A DNA stretch of 64,000 nucleotides from Planctomycetota bacterium (GCA_947484275.1 CANKOY010000011.1:17611-81610), one strand, 5' to 3'; positions 8,398 through 18,870 are shown, numbered from the stretch's first letter. The notes: generated by a model not told the origin, from the sequence alone. A program made the numbers and translations.

Positions 8398-9424
8398 GCG
8401 CCGCAACAGGCTGCAATTCAGCGAGAAGTTGCTTCCAGGCAGCGCGTTCCACGGCGGGCTCGAACTGCGGCGCAAGGCGTCGGCTCGCGGCCGCGAGGCG
8501 CGCGAGAAAGCGCGGCTCGCACTCCGCGCGCCGCATCAGTGCGGCCAATTCCGCGCTGTTTCCGGCCGTGAACAGCCCCGGATGGCGCGCCGAGAGAATC
8601 GAAACGCTGGCTGGAATGCGCGACGCAAGAATCGGGACACCCAGGGCCAGGGCCTCGCTGAACACCCCAGGGCCGCCTTCGATGCGCGAGGAGAGGATCA
8701 GAGCGCGCGACTTCGAAAGCAGGGTTAGGGCCGCGCGGCGCGAGAGCGGACCGAGCCAGCGATAGCGCGGGTTCGACTCGCCCTCACTGCGCGCCCGTAG
8801 CCCCAATGCGGGCTTGAGTGCCTTGCCTGCATGCAGCACTCGCACGCGAGATTCTGCGGGCAATCGCCTGGCGGCCAGGGCGGCGCGAAAAGGGTCCTTC
8901 TCCGCCCGCAGGTGACCGAGCAGCGCGAAATCAAAATGCGCGTCCGAAACTCGGTGGGGGAGCCTTGGCCCGTCGTAGGACTGCAGGATCGCGCGCGACT
9001 TCGGGCGCCAGCGCGGCCCGAGGACGCGCAGGCAGTCGGATTGCAGTCCGACGATCCGGCTCGCCGCGTCCAGGGCGCGCGCCATGATCGCGCTCGCGCC
9101 CAGGTGGGTGTAGACATCGGTTCCCGTGACCACGACGACGATCGGCAGCTCTGGCCGTTCCCGGCGCGCGCGCAGGATCGAGCGCGCGCCGCGCTGGGCA
9201 TTGAGCACGATCAAGACGTCTGCGCGCCCGCCGTCCCAGGCTTCCAACACGCGCGCGCGGTGGCCCAAGGCCCGCAGCAGTCGCCCGTAGCGCATGGCGC
9301 TGACTCGATTCCCCGTGAGCGAGCCGCGCGGCGCCGGCGTCACGATGGCGATTCTGAGGCTCGGGGTCGGATTCGCTCTAGATCGCGAGCTCCGAGCTCG
9401 AACACCCCTCGCCCGCGTGGCCAT
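8324..9424 (-). CDS. senB: SenB-like selenosugar synthase (selenoneine pathway glycosyltransferase)
   Basis: The 366-residue protein fits the TIGR04348 glycosyltransferase family, now known as SenB, which condenses selenophosphate with a UDP-N-acetylhexosamine to give a selenosugar. Visible family motifs are IAIVTPAPRGSLTGNRVSA at the start, a WDGGRADVLIVLNA strand, the VVVTGTDVYTHL loop, and a GT-B C-terminal lobe with SSRIEGGPGVFSEALALG. The start ATG overlaps the lpdA stop by one base (TGATG), so it is the last gene of the sucA-sucB-lpdA transcript. Its usual partners senA (ergothioneine-synthase-like) and senC (SelD-like) are not in the window. The C-terminal 30 residues are basic, low-complexity and encoded in the overlap with the opposite-strand gene. 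Family recognition is from memory of motifs; assay-level function is inference. Confidence 0.78.
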   Translation of the reverse strand: MATRARGVRARSSRSRANPTPSLRIAIVTPAPRGSLTGNRVSAMRYGRLLRALGHRARVLEAWDGGRADVLIVLNAQRGARSILRARRERPELPIVVVVTGTDVYTHLGASAIMARALDAASRIVGLQSDCLRVLGPRWRPKSRAILQSYDGPRLPHRVSDAHFDFALLGHLRAEKDPFRAALAARRLPAESRVRVLHAGKALKPALGLRARSEGESNPRYRWLGPLSRRAALTLLSKSRALILSSRIEGGPGVFSEALALGVPILASRIPASVSILSARHPGLFTAGNSAELAALMRRAECEPRFLARLAAASRRLAPQFEPAVERAAWKQLLAELQPVAALRSRAVEPARRAGEARRSTTSPAR

Positions 9425-10809
9425 CAGATGTGCAGGGCCCGACCGTCCACTGCGAGAGCCGCTTCCTTGACGACTTCCGAAAGCGTCGGGTGCGCATGGC
9501 AGGTGCGCGCGATGTCCTCACTGGATGCGCCAAATTCGATGGCCGCCGCGCATTCGGCGATCAGGTCCCCGGCGCGCGGTCCGAGGATGTGCACGCCGAG
9601 CACTCGATCGGTTTCCTTGTGGGCCAGGATTTTGACGCGACCCTCGGTGTGGCCGAGGGCGCGCGCGCGACCGTTGGCAAGGAACGGGAAGGCACCCTTC
9701 CGGTAGGGGATCGACGCTGCCTTCAGTTCTTCCTCGCTGCGGCCCACGGATGCAATTTCCGGTGCGGTGTAGACCACGTTTGGGATCGCGTCGTAGTTGA
9801 CGTGTCCGTGGCCCGTCACGATGCGCTCGACGCAGGCGATGCCCTCTTCCTCGGCCTTGTGCGCGAGCATCGGGCCGCGAATCAGATCCCCGATAGCGAA
9901 CACACCCGGCACACTCGTCGCGAAGTGCGCATCGACGATCACGGTACCGCGCTTGTCGAGGGCCACGCCGGCGGCCTCGAGCCCCAGGCCCGAAGTGTTC
10001 GGCACGCGGCCCACTGCGAGCAGCACGCGGTCGCAGGCGAGCCCCTCGCTGCCTTCGACCGTCACGGTGGCGCCCTTTTTCGAGGCCTTGGCCGCGACCA
10101 CCCGGGACTTCAATTGGAACGTGAGCCCCTGCTTCTCGAAAGAGCGTTGGGCTTCGCGCGCGATCTCGCTGTCCATGCCGGGCAGGATTCGATCCTGGTA
10201 CTCGAGCACCGTGACCTTGGCCCCGAGCCGGGCCCAGACCGAGCCAAGTTCTAGGCCGATCACACCGGCGCCGATCACCACCAAGTGGCCGGGCACAGCG
10301 TCCCAGGCCAAGGCTTCGGTGCTCGTGCCGACGCGATCCAGGTCGAGTTCGACACCAGCCAGGGGCGCGCTTAGGGAACCGGTGGCCAGGATCACGTGTT
10401 TCGACTCGAGCAGCACTTCGCCGGCCGCGGTGGCCACGCTGACTGCGCCCGCGCGCAGCAACTTGCCGCTGCCTTCGTAGCGCGTGACTTTGTTCTTCTT
10501 GAACAACCCCGCAACGCCTTGGGTCAGACTGGCGACGATTTCGCCCTTGCGCCTTTGCATCCGGGCGAGATCGATCTCCACGGACTTCAGTACGACGCCG
10601 TGGTCCGCGAAGCGAGTCTTGGCTTCCCAATACAGGTCGCTCGATTCCAACAGCGCCTTCGAGGGAATGCAGCCGACGCGCAGGCACGTTCCGCCCAGAG
10701 CAGCTTCCTTTTCGATGCAGGCGACGTCGAGCCCAAGCTGCGCCGCGCGCAGTGCGGCAACGTAGCCACCGGGCCCGGCGCCGATGATCACCAGATCGTG
10801 CTTCGGCAT
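9424..10809 (-). CDS. lpdA: Dihydrolipoyl dehydrogenase (E3)
   Basis: The 461-residue flavoprotein reoxidises the dihydrolipoyl arm of 2-oxo-acid dehydrogenase complexes with NAD. It shows the FAD-binding GAGPGGYVAALRAAQLG motif, the redox disulfide GGTCLRVGCIPSK, a central NAD-binding GAGVIGLELGSVW, the second FAD motif FAIGDLIRGPMLAHKA, and the C-terminal His-Glu pair in HAHPTLSEVVKEAAL. Length is typical. It lies 4 bp downstream of sucB and overlaps the senB start by one base, so it is part of a four-gene operon and is probably the E3 of the oxoglutarate complex. Confidence 0.97.
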   Translation of the reverse strand: MPKHDLVIIGAGPGGYVAALRAAQLGLDVACIEKEAALGGTCLRVGCIPSKALLESSDLYWEAKTRFADHGVVLKSVEIDLARMQRRKGEIVASLTQGVAGLFKKNKVTRYEGSGKLLRAGAVSVATAAGEVLLESKHVILATGSLSAPLAGVELDLDRVGTSTEALAWDAVPGHLVVIGAGVIGLELGSVWARLGAKVTVLEYQDRILPGMDSEIAREAQRSFEKQGLTFQLKSRVVAAKASKKGATVTVEGSEGLACDRVLLAVGRVPNTSGLGLEAAGVALDKRGTVIVDAHFATSVPGVFAIGDLIRGPMLAHKAEEEGIACVERIVTGHGHVNYDAIPNVVYTAPEIASVGRSEEELKAASIPYRKGAFPFLANGRARALGHTEGRVKILAHKETDRVLGVHILGPRAGDLIAECAAAIEFGASSEDIARTCHAHPTLSEVVKEAALAVDGRALHI

Positions 10810-10813
10810 GGAA

Positions 10814-12031
10814 TCAGATCTCCAGCAGCATGCGCGTGGGATCCTCGACGCATTCCTTCACCGTCTTCAGGAAGGTGACGGCCTCGCGTCCGTCGACCAC
10901 GCGATGGTCGTAGGAGAGCGCGACGTACATCATCGGCCTCGCGACGATGGCGCCGTTGATGACCACGGGGCGCTCCTGGATGGAGTGCAAACCGAGAATG
11001 CCGCTTTGGGGCGGATTCAAGATCGGTGTGGAGAGCAGCGAGCCGTAGATCCCGCCGTTGGAGATCGTGAACGTGCCGCCGGTCAATTCTTCAAGCGACA
11101 GTTTGTTGTCCTTCGCGCGCTTGCCCAGTTCAGCAATGCGCTGCTCGACTTCCGCAAATGACAGGCGCTCCGCGTTGCGCACCACCGGTACCACCAGACC
11201 CTTGCCGCCTCCGACCGCGATGCCTACGTCGAAGTAGTTGCGGTAAGCGATCGACTCGCCGCGCACTTCCGCGTTGACCGCGGGGACGAGTTTGAGCGCT
11301 TCGATGGAGGCCTTGAGGAAGAAGGACATGAAGCCGAGCTTGATGCCGTAGCGCTCGACGAAGCGCTCCTGGTGCAGCTTGCGCAGTGCGATCACCTGCG
11401 TCATGTCCACTTCATTGAAGGTGGTCAGGATCGCGGCCGTGCGCTGGGCTTCCACTAGACGTTGCGCGATGCGTTTGCGAAGCGGCGTCATCGGCACGAC
11501 GTCCTCCTCGCGAGCCAGGTTCGGCGCGTTCGAGGCTCTGACGGGGGCCTGCACCGAGTCAGCTTGGGTCGACTTCGGAGCGGCGCCAGCGCGCTCAACA
11601 TCTTCCTTGAGCATGCGACCGCCCGGACCCGTGGGCTGGACGGCGCGCGGATCGATGCCGCCCGTGGCAAGGGCGCGCGCGGCCGCGGGCATGACGTGCC
11701 CCGTGCTGGCCGGCCGCGCTGTGGCCGCCGCGTTCTGTTCAACGGCGGGCGACTCACTTGCCGCGGCTTTCGTCGCCTTGGCGCCCGCGGCACCGGCCGT
11801 CTCCATGTAGCCGATCACCTCGCCGACCTTGGCCATGGTGCCCTTCGGCTTGAGCACTTCGACCACGCGACCGGCGATCGGCGCGGGCAGTTCGACCGTG
11901 ACCTTGTCGGTCTCGATCACCACCAGGGCTTCATCGAGGCGCGCGTCCTCGCCGGGCTGCTTGAGCCAGTCTCCGATCTGGACCTCTGTGATGGATTCGC
12001 CAACGGCGGGTACACGCAATTCGACGGGCAT
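10814..12031 (-). CDS. sucB: Dihydrolipoyllysine succinyltransferase (E2 of 2-oxoglutarate dehydrogenase)
   Basis: The 405-residue protein begins with one lipoyl domain, with the lipoylated lysine in ETDKVTVE near residue 43. An Ala/Pro-rich linker follows, then a peripheral-subunit-binding segment ([19 protein letters not shown]) and the catalytic acyltransferase core ending in [13 protein letters not shown], where the catalytic His lies. It forms the core of the cytosolic complex and transfers succinyl groups to CoA. The gene sits between sucA (28 bp upstream) and lpdA (4 bp downstream). Both the gene order and the family motifs favour SucB over an AceF-type E2. Confidence 0.95.
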   Translation of the reverse strand: MPVELRVPAVGESITEVQIGDWLKQPGEDARLDEALVVIETDKVTVELPAPIAGRVVEVLKPKGTMAKVGEVIGYMETAGAAGAKATKAAASESPAVEQNAAATARPASTGHVMPAAARALATGGIDPRAVQPTGPGGRMLKEDVERAGAAPKSTQADSVQAPVRASNAPNLAREEDVVPMTPLRKRIAQRLVEAQRTAAILTTFNEVDMTQVIALRKLHQERFVERYGIKLGFMSFFLKASIEALKLVPAVNAEVRGESIAYRNYFDVGIAVGGGKGLVVPVVRNAERLSFAEVEQRIAELGKRAKDNKLSLEELTGGTFTISNGGIYGSLLSTPILNPPQSGILGLHSIQERPVVINGAIVARPMMYVALSYDHRVVDGREAVTFLKTVKECVEDPTRMLLEI

Positions 12032-12059
12032 GGTGATGGTGCTTCTTGGCGCGCGGGAA

Positions 12060-14888
12060 TCAGTGGGGGAGCGTGAACGCGCGCGCGATCACTTCCTCTT
12101 GTTCAATCTTGTGCGCCGACGACGAACCGGTCGCCGGGCTGGCGGCCAGGGGCCGCGTGACGCCGCTGAAGGGGCGCTCTTCGAACTGGGCGCCGAAGCG
12201 CACGTACAAGTATTGCCAGGCGCCCATGTTCTTAGGCTCTTCCTGGACCCAAACCAGGGGGACGCGCTTGCCATAGGCGGACATGGCCAGGGCCAGTTCG
12301 CACTCGGGCAGGGGATACAACTCCTCCAGGCGCAGGATCGCGATGTCCGAGCGAGCGTGTTTCTCGCGGTAGGCCGCCAGCTCGTAGTAGAGCTTGCCGC
12401 TGCAGAGCAGCACGCGCTTGACCTTCTTCGGCGCTGCGGCACCGGAGTCGGGGATCACGCGCTGGAAACTCCCGCTTGAGAACTCGGCCAGGTCCGAGAC
12501 GCAGGCCGGATGGCGCAGGAGACTCTTCGGTGACATGACCACCAGGGGCTTGCGCCACTTGCGCAACACCTGCCGGCGCAGGAGGTGGAAGAAATTCGCC
12601 GGCGTGGTCACGTTGGCGACTTGGATGTTGTCGTCCACGGACAGCGACAGGAAGCGCTCCAGGCGCGCGCTGGAATGCTCGGGCCCCTGACCTTCGAATC
12701 CGTGGGGCAGGAGCAGGACGAGGCCCGAGTAGCGGTACCACTTGTCCTCGGCGCTGACGAGGAACTGGTCGATGATCACCTGCGCGGTGTTCGCGAAGTC
12801 GCCGAATTGCGCTTCCCAGAGCACGAGAACGTCGGGCGCGTCGAGCGTGTAGCCGTACTCGAATCCGAGCACGCCAATTTCCGACAGCGGGCTGTTGAAG
12901 ATCTCGACCGGAGCCTGATCCTTCGAGAGATTCGCCAGCGGCACGAAGCGCCGGCCGTCCTCGTGATCGTGGAGCACGGCGTGGCGGTGGGAGAACGTGC
13001 CGCGCTCGGTGTCCTGTCCCGTGAGTCGCACGCGCACGCCGTCCGCGGCCAAGGACGCCAGCGCCAGGGCCTCGCCCGCGGACCAATCCAAGGGGCGCTC
13101 CGCGCGCGCCATCTCCATGCGCCCCGCGAGCATGCGTTCCAACTTCGGGTGCACGCGAAAGTCCTGAGGCACTCTGCAAAGCGCCGTGAGTAACTCCTTC
13201 GCGCGCGCGTCGGTCACCGCAGTCGCCGTTTCCGCAGCATTTTCCGGCGCGTCCCCCACGTAGGACGACCAAACGCCGGCGAGGTGCTCAACCGGCAGCT
13301 TGTACTCACCTCCGCGCGCGATTCGAAGTTCGCCCTCCAGTCGCTCGTGTCGCGCGGCGAGCAGCGCGTCGACGGACGCACGTGTGGCGCGACCGCGCTC
13401 GATCATGGAGCTGGCGTACAGTTCATGGACGCTGGGCTTGCTCGCGATCCGCGCGTAGAGCTTCGGATCCGTGAATGAGGGCTCGTCGCCTTCGTTGTGG
13501 CCGCGGCGGCGGTAGCCGATCAAATCGATCACCGCGTCGCGTTTGAAGCGCGCGCGAAATTCCGCGCACAGGCGTGCCACGCCGACGACCGCGTTCATGT
13601 CTTCGCCGTTGACATGGAAAATCGGGATGTCGAGCATCCGCGCCACGTCCGTGCAGTATTGATTCGAGCGCCCCTGCTCCGGCGGCGTCGTGAATCCAAT
13701 CTGATTGTTGATCACCACGTGCAGCGCGCCACCGGTGTTGTAGGCAGGCAACCCGGAGAGGTTGAGCGTCTCCTGGGACACGCCCTCGCCGATAAAAGCC
13801 GCATCGCCGTGGATTAGAACGCACAGGCCCAAGTCGCCCGCGCCGTCCTGCGCGCGATCCTGTTTCGCACGCAGGCGTCCCAGGGCCACGGGCGCGACGA
13901 ATTCGAGGTGACTGGGGTTGAAGCACAGGGACAGGTGCACTTCGCTGCCCGCGGCGGTGCTGCGCTCGGAGGAGTGCCCCAGGTGGTATTTCACGTCACC
14001 GCGGCCGCCGAGGTAGCGCTCCGGCTCGGCGTCATCGAACTCGCGGAAAATTTGGCGCGCGGGCTTGTGCATCACGTTGGTCAGCACGTTCAGGCGTCCG
14101 CGGTGCGCCATGGCCAGCACGATCTCGGCGATGCCGCGTTCGCCCGCGGTGTCGATCGTGGCGTTGAGCAGCACCAGGAGTCCCTCGCTGCCTTCGAGGG
14201 AGAAGCGCTTGGCTCCGACGAACTTCTTGTGCACGAAATCCTCGAACAGCGCCCCGTCGATCAAGAGAGTCAGGGCGCTCCATTCTTCGTCGCGCGTGAG
14301 CTCGCTTTGATTGTGGGTGGCCTCCATGCGCTGGGCGAGCCAGTGGCGCAAGGTCGGATCGTCGATGTGCGCGATTTGCGCGCCGACACTTCCACCGTAG
14401 GTCTTCGCGAGCCGCTCGAGGGCCTCGCGGGCGGTCCGCGCGCCGGGGACCGAGCAGGTTCCGAAGTCGCGATCGAGATCGCCCTCCGCGATCCCGAACG
14501 CCTGGGTCGAGAGGTCCGGGTGCAGGGGCCGCGGCAACCCCAAGGGATCGATTTTCGCCAGCAAATGACCGCGCTCGCGCCAACCACGTGCCAGGCCTTC
14601 GACCTTGGTCAGGAGCGCGGCGTCCGAGTCCAGGGCGCCAGCTTCGGCCGCCACGGCGACGACGCTCGCCGTGGGCGGATCGAAAATGCTGCGGCTGCGG
14701 AAAGCGGGCCCGAGCCTGGGGCGAGCGCCGTTGACTCCCGGTCCCTCTGGTTCCATGGCCTCGAAGGCTGCGCGCCAGTCCGCGGGGACCGACTCCGGGC
14801 TCACCAGGAACGCGGCGTAGAGCTCTTCCGCGAACGGAAGGTTCAGGCAGTCGGGGCCGGTTTCGTTGGGTCGTGAGGGGTAGGCCAT
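12060..14888 (-). CDS. sucA: 2-oxoglutarate dehydrogenase E1 component
   Basis: The 942-residue thiamine-diphosphate enzyme decarboxylates 2-oxoglutarate and loads the E2 lipoyl arm. Features include the short N-terminal E2-binding segment ([24 protein letters not shown] region, residues about 5-30), the [16 protein letters not shown] motif, the [16 protein letters not shown] region of the ThDP fold, NNQIGFTT, and the C-terminal [13 protein letters not shown] and FEYGYTLD segments. ATG 14888 matches the usual N-terminus; a longer upstream reading is unlikely. It is the first gene of the sucA-sucB-lpdA-senB operon. It is divergent from the exported-protein gene at 15082, so the 193 bp between them must hold both promoters. 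Confidence 0.96.
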   Translation of the reverse strand: MAYPSRPNETGPDCLNLPFAEELYAAFLVSPESVPADWRAAFEAMEPEGPGVNGARPRLGPAFRSRSIFDPPTASVVAVAAEAGALDSDAALLTKVEGLARGWRERGHLLAKIDPLGLPRPLHPDLSTQAFGIAEGDLDRDFGTCSVPGARTAREALERLAKTYGGSVGAQIAHIDDPTLRHWLAQRMEATHNQSELTRDEEWSALTLLIDGALFEDFVHKKFVGAKRFSLEGSEGLLVLLNATIDTAGERGIAEIVLAMAHRGRLNVLTNVMHKPARQIFREFDDAEPERYLGGRGDVKYHLGHSSERSTAAGSEVHLSLCFNPSHLEFVAPVALGRLRAKQDRAQDGAGDLGLCVLIHGDAAFIGEGVSQETLNLSGLPAYNTGGALHVVINNQIGFTTPPEQGRSNQYCTDVARMLDIPIFHVNGEDMNAVVGVARLCAEFRARFKRDAVIDLIGYRRRGHNEGDEPSFTDPKLYARIASKPSVHELYASSMIERGRATRASVDALLAARHERLEGELRIARGGEYKLPVEHLAGVWSSYVGDAPENAAETATAVTDARAKELLTALCRVPQDFRVHPKLERMLAGRMEMARAERPLDWSAGEALALASLAADGVRVRLTGQDTERGTFSHRHAVLHDHEDGRRFVPLANLSKDQAPVEIFNSPLSEIGVLGFEYGYTLDAPDVLVLWEAQFGDFANTAQVIIDQFLVSAEDKWYRYSGLVLLLPHGFEGQGPEHSSARLERFLSLSVDDNIQVANVTTPANFFHLLRRQVLRKWRKPLVVMSPKSLLRHPACVSDLAEFSSGSFQRVIPDSGAAAPKKVKRVLLCSGKLYYELAAYREKHARSDIAILRLEELYPLPECELALAMSAYGKRVPLVWVQEEPKNMGAWQYLYVRFGAQFEERPFSGVTRPLAASPATGSSSAHKIEQEEVIARAFTLPH

Positions 14889-15081
14889 GGGAGAGGGGGT
14901 GAAACGCCCTGCGAGGGGGGGGCACCCCGGGCGATTCGGGCACTTCGAGCGCCCTGGGGCGCGCTGAAGAGCGCAGCAGAATACGAAATTCGCGCCGCTG
15001 CGCACATTGCTCAGCGAGAGTCTGCCTGCACCTGAAACCTGGAACCTCCTGACCGACTAGAGTGAGTCACCGCCCTCTGTC

Positions 15082-16263
15082 ATGAATTCCAACCAACTCC
15101 TCCTCGCCGCGCTCGCTTTGACCGGGCTGGCCCCCTGCCTCCAGGGCGCTCTGCCTGGGCCCCAGGGCAATTCAGGACACGCGCCTGCCACGGTACCGGT
15201 TCAAGACGCCGAGGCGCTCGCGCCGGGCGCCGGCAGCTACCAGGTGAATCTCTATGCCATCGACGATGGCACCACCGAGAGCTCGATTGGCCTGGTCCTC
15301 GGGGGGACCCTGTGTTGGTTCCATCTATTCGACACGCGCCCGGGGGCTGATTTCGACGTGATCAGCGAAATCCAGGTCGCATACGGATTCCCCGGCAGCC
15401 CAGGCTTCGGTGTGCCCAACGGCACGCCTGCCACCGTCTGTGTTTGGGAGGATCCCAACGACGACGGCGATCCCGCCGATGCGCAGTTGATCGCCACGCA
15501 GGCAACCACGGTTCAGGGCATCGACACCCACAGTCTGAACTCGGTGCTCATCGCGCCGGTTACCGTTCGGCGCGCTTTTTTCGCCGGAGTATTTCTGCAC
15601 CACGCCCAGAATCGTTTTCCAGCCTCGCGCGATCTCAGCGCGGTCTCGGCTGGTCGCTCGTTCTTCGTTGGGACAGTCACGCTGAACGGCCCGTTCAATC
15701 CCGCGCAACTCGCCGGCGTCGGCCACACGACAATTTTCTCACTGGACACGGCAGGGAATCCGCCAGGCAGCTTGAACAGCGTCTGGCGCGTGCGCGCCCT
15801 CGGCCAGGGGCCCACGTACTACGTCTACTGCGCGGGAAAGGTCAACTCGATCGGCTGCCTGCCGCAGCTCGTCGCCACCGGAGTTCCGCAGGCCTCCGCG
15901 TTCACGGGGTTCTTGGTCAACGGCACGAACGTTCGCAACCAGAAGGTGGGCCTGTTGCTCTACGGCACCACCGGCCTGACCGTGATTCCATTCCAGGGCG
16001 GGCACTTGTGCGTCAATTCGCCGATCAAGCGCTCCGTTTCGCGCACGTCCGGCGGCTCGCCTCTGCCCGCGAGCGACTGCACCGGTGTCTATGGGATCGA
16101 CATGAATGCTTTCGCACAGGGGCTCTACGGAGGATCGCCGCTCGTTGCGCTCTTGGCTCCTGGCACCCAGGTCAACTGCCAGTGGTGGGGCCGCGATCCG
16201 GGATTCCCCGCGCCCAACAACAGCACGTTGACGAACGCCCTGGAGTACACGATCGTCCCGTAG
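15082..16263 (+). CDS. Exported protein with planctomycete-type C-terminal module
   Basis: The 393-residue product begins with a signal peptide (NQLLLAALALTGLAPCLQG). The first 250 residues form a beta-rich domain of unknown function. Residues about 258-393 make a module with cysteines at YVYCAGKVNSIGC, LCVNSPIKR and SDCTGVYGIDMNAFA, ending WWGRDPGFPAPNN. The same module occurs in the interrupted gene at 35866-36951, so it is a paralogous building block of surface or secreted proteins in this genome. Paired cysteines suggest disulfides outside the cytoplasm. At codon 271 the cysteine is TGC, exactly where the other copy has TGA. The function is unknown. Confidence 0.8.
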   Translation: MNSNQLLLAALALTGLAPCLQGALPGPQGNSGHAPATVPVQDAEALAPGAGSYQVNLYAIDDGTTESSIGLVLGGTLCWFHLFDTRPGADFDVISEIQVAYGFPGSPGFGVPNGTPATVCVWEDPNDDGDPADAQLIATQATTVQGIDTHSLNSVLIAPVTVRRAFFAGVFLHHAQNRFPASRDLSAVSAGRSFFVGTVTLNGPFNPAQLAGVGHTTIFSLDTAGNPPGSLNSVWRVRALGQGPTYYVYCAGKVNSIGCLPQLVATGVPQASAFTGFLVNGTNVRNQKVGLLLYGTTGLTVIPFQGGHLCVNSPIKRSVSRTSGGSPLPASDCTGVYGIDMNAFAQGLYGGSPLVALLAPGTQVNCQWWGRDPGFPAPNNSTLTNALEYTIVP

Positions 16264-16354
16264 TCCCGTCCGGGCGGTCGCCGGCGCTGAAGTCATGGCG
16301 CATGCCAGCGCAATTCTCGCGCTCGGCCAGGGCTGCTGAACGAGGGGCCGCGAA

Positions 16355-16748
16355 ATGCCGGTCCCGCGCGTGCTCCCAGGGGAGGCGTTCCTCGCGGGCG
16401 GCCGTGTCGACACGCCCGATCGTGGCATCGAGTTCACGGCCGAGCGCTTGGCCGACAAGGTGGTCGAGCGAATCGTTGAGCTGAAAGTCGGCATCCGGTT
16501 GCGATTGGCCGCCAAGATTGATCGCCGCGGTCGACCTGCGCGACGCGCGCGGCGATCGGGTTGCGAAAAGGGGCTACTGTTTCACGGAGCAAGGCCGGTG
16601 GAGCTGCGACTGGAAGCTCTGCGAGCAGGGCCTAGACGATCATCCGCCGCTGCCTGTCGAGCAAGACGAGCTGACGCCCTCCGCGGACGGCCTCAAGGAC
16701 AAGTCCGCCGATGTCGAGCTGTCCCGAGGCGAGACCACGACGCTCTAG
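16355..16748 (+). pseudogene. Possible frameshifted gene remnant of unknown function
   Basis: Between the exported protein and the MetE-like gene, one frame reads as plausible protein from 16355 to about 16505 (EFTAERLADKVVERIVELKVG). Another frame does so from about 16518 to the TAG at 16748 (YCFTEQGRWSCDWKL then CEQGLDD). Joining the two needs one frame change near 16510. The pieces have ordinary composition, unlike the Arg/Ala-rich noise in the alternative frames, so this may be one broken small gene. No family is recognised, and it could equally be chance open frames in GC-rich DNA. Confidence 0.3.
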
Positions 16749-16800
16749 ATCCCGATTCTGAAGCTCTGAAGTGTCGGAGATCCCGTCGCGCTGGCGATCG

Positions 16801-18000
16801 CTAGGCAATCGTCCTCGGCACGATGTCGGTCTGCAATCGCGGATCCGCTGCCGGCACGTGTGTTTCCGGAAGGCCGAGCTCGCGCCGCACGATGTTCGTC
16901 CCCTGGGCGATCGCCGTCGTCTTGAAGAACGCGATTTCGCGGTTGACGCCTTGGCGGCCGAAGCCGCAGTCGCTGGAGACGATCAACTGCTCCGGTGAAA
17001 TGCAGTCGAGCGCGCGGCGGATGCGGCCTGCGACTTCTTCCGGCCTGTCGCATTGCAGCGTGCGATGGCTGACCGCCCCGACGCAGATTTTCTTCGGCAG
17101 CCGGCCTTTCATGCTTTTGAAAAGTTCGATGTCTGCGAAATTGCGGTCGGTCATCTCGACGGTCCACACGTCGCCCCGCAATGCGTGCAGGTACAGCTCG
17201 AAGGATGCCGCGTAGCTCGTGTCGTCGATCACGCGCTGCATGTTGGGATTGCCCCAGCAGGTGTGGATCCAGATCTCGACGTCGTCGAGGCCCTGCACTT
17301 CGCGGTTGTAGGCCTCGACCATGAACTTCACTTCGTCGGACTTCGGCCCGTAGGTGTTCGCCCAGAAGTGCAGCGTCGGTTCTTCGATCTGGATGGCCTT
17401 GCAGCCCGCGTCACGCAGCGCCAGCAGTTCCTTGTTCATGGCGACGGCCATGTCCCAGATCACTTCGCGCTTGTCCTTGTACTTGTCGGTGTGGATGTCG
17501 AGGAACAACCCCATCACCTGTGAGCAGCAGGTGCCGAAGCGCACGGGCTTTTGCGTCTTCGACTGCGCGATGCGCCAGATCTTCGCGTAGTCGAGCGGGC
17601 GGTGTTCGATCTTGCCCGTGACCCGAGGCCAGCGCCAGCCGGTGTAGATCTCGTTGAGCAGCGTTCCTGGCGGATAGCGCAGCCACGGCGAGCGCGTCTC
17701 TTCGGATTGAAGCTGATCGCCCTCGAAGCCGGCCCAGCGCTGCAGCGGATAGTGATGCCACGAACGCCCCGCCATGTCGTCGTCGCAGTGCAAGTCGCCG
17801 TGCGTGCAGATGTCGAGCCCCGCGCGCTCCTCGTCGCTGATCACGACCGACATCGCATCTACGAATTTTTCGCGATAGCGCACGTCCATCATGCAGGTAT
17901 CGAGCGACCGTCCCCACAGGCTCGCGTCGTACCAGCGTGGCCGCGGCCAGGAGCCGGTGATCGTGCAGGGCAGGACTTTGTCGCGGGTGATCGTGAGCAT
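16801..18000 (-). CDS. MetE C-terminal-like (cobalamin-independent methionine synthase II family) methyltransferase
   Basis: The 399-residue protein is a UROD/MetE-type TIM barrel. It corresponds to the catalytic C-terminal half of cobalamin-independent methionine synthase and lacks the N-terminal half. Candidate zinc ligands are His and Cys in IHTCWGN near residue 244, Glu in IQIEEP near 205 and Cys in SSDCGFG near 341, in family order. The barrel would bind a thiol substrate at zinc; homocysteine methylation or a related thiol-alkyl transfer (as in epoxyalkane:CoM transferases) are both possible. ATG 18000 begins at LTITRDKVLPCTITGSWPRP, the usual start. It is monocistronic, with IS-related debris upstream. 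Confidence 0.82.
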   Translation of the reverse strand: MLTITRDKVLPCTITGSWPRPRWYDASLWGRSLDTCMMDVRYREKFVDAMSVVISDEERAGLDICTHGDLHCDDDMAGRSWHHYPLQRWAGFEGDQLQSEETRSPWLRYPPGTLLNEIYTGWRWPRVTGKIEHRPLDYAKIWRIAQSKTQKPVRFGTCCSQVMGLFLDIHTDKYKDKREVIWDMAVAMNKELLALRDAGCKAIQIEEPTLHFWANTYGPKSDEVKFMVEAYNREVQGLDDVEIWIHTCWGNPNMQRVIDDTSYAASFELYLHALRGDVWTVEMTDRNFADIELFKSMKGRLPKKICVGAVSHRTLQCDRPEEVAGRIRRALDCISPEQLIVSSDCGFGRQGVNREIAFFKTTAIAQGTNIVRRELGLPETHVPAADPRLQTDIVPRTIA

Positions 18001-18544
18001 CGGGAAGTGTCGGGTTCGGGGTTCGGTCGATCGCAGCGGAGGATAGCGAGGGCGAGCCGGTTCAGCCTTCACTCGACTGCGAAGCTGCGCTGTACACAGT
18101 GTCAGTTGGATGCGCAGCCTGTTCGCAGCAAGCCAGGTTCAGCACTCCCAAGCGTTGACGCGAGCGCGAACCCGCATCACCACGGCTCCTACGAGGGAGG
18201 ATTCGTGCCCACTGCTTCCCGTCCGAAGGCAGTCCACCCGGCTTGCCACCAGGGCCGCCCCGCCCATTGGAAGAAACGGCTTCTCGGTGAACTCCCCCGG
18301 GGGACGTCATAGAGGCAAGGGTAGGACCACCAAGCCCCTGATCAGCTCGTCATGGTGGCCCTCCGACGGGGGATGGGGGCCGCGGAAGGGCCGTTTTCGG
18401 CGGTTCTTGGGGTTCGAGCTGTTCTCGGCGTGCCGCGAATTGTCATCCGACAGCGCTTGATCGGTAGGGTCTGGCTGGCGTGACAATGGGTCGCCTCGCG
18501 CGCAACGCGGAGCGTGTGCGCGGGAAGGCCCGCCGGTGTTCGCG
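18001..18544. other. Non-coding stretch upstream of the MetE-like gene
   Basis: I see no convincing gene here. Open frames on both strands are short, rich in Arg/Pro/Ser and lack family motifs. The segment must contain the promoter of the MetE-like gene, which reads leftward, but no clear -10/-35 pair stands out. Its right edge abuts transposase debris, so part of it may be an old insertion flank. Confidence 0.4.
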
Positions 18545-18870
18545 TCACGCGTCGAAGGCCAGTCGCCGACGCGCGCACGCGTAGATTGGGAGCTCGCTGG
18601 GCAATCCAAGGTGGCCATAGGATCTTGCGCACTACGACGCTGTCGCTGAGGCAAGCCCCGGTTCGGCGCGAAGCGACGAATCGCGACGACGCCTTTGCGT
18701 CGTTGCGAAGGGGATCCCGCGCTCAGCATTCGCTGCGCTCCGCAGTGGGGGCACTCGAGCACGTCCATGGAGAAAGCGCGCAAGAGCCGCTAAATCCATG
18801 TCGAGCGAGTCGAGTTGTTGCGAGGCGCTGGAGCACAGTCGTGCGCGGCCGCGTAGTCTGCCTACGCGAC
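18545..18870 (-). pseudogene. Degenerate IS91-like transposase C-terminal remnant
   Basis: On the minus strand, fragments in different frames line up with the C-terminus of IS91/IS801-type transposases. First comes a zinc-ribbon-like segment LLRAFSMDVLECPHCGAQR (18720-18783) preceded by W-I-stop at 18790-18798. After a frame change, the typical tail GHLGLPSELPIYACARRR then LAFDA ends at a TGA at 18545. In-frame stops and shifts show the gene is dead, and the N-terminal catalytic part is absent. The upstream limit is approximate. Recognition rests on remembered family patterns. Confidence 0.6.
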
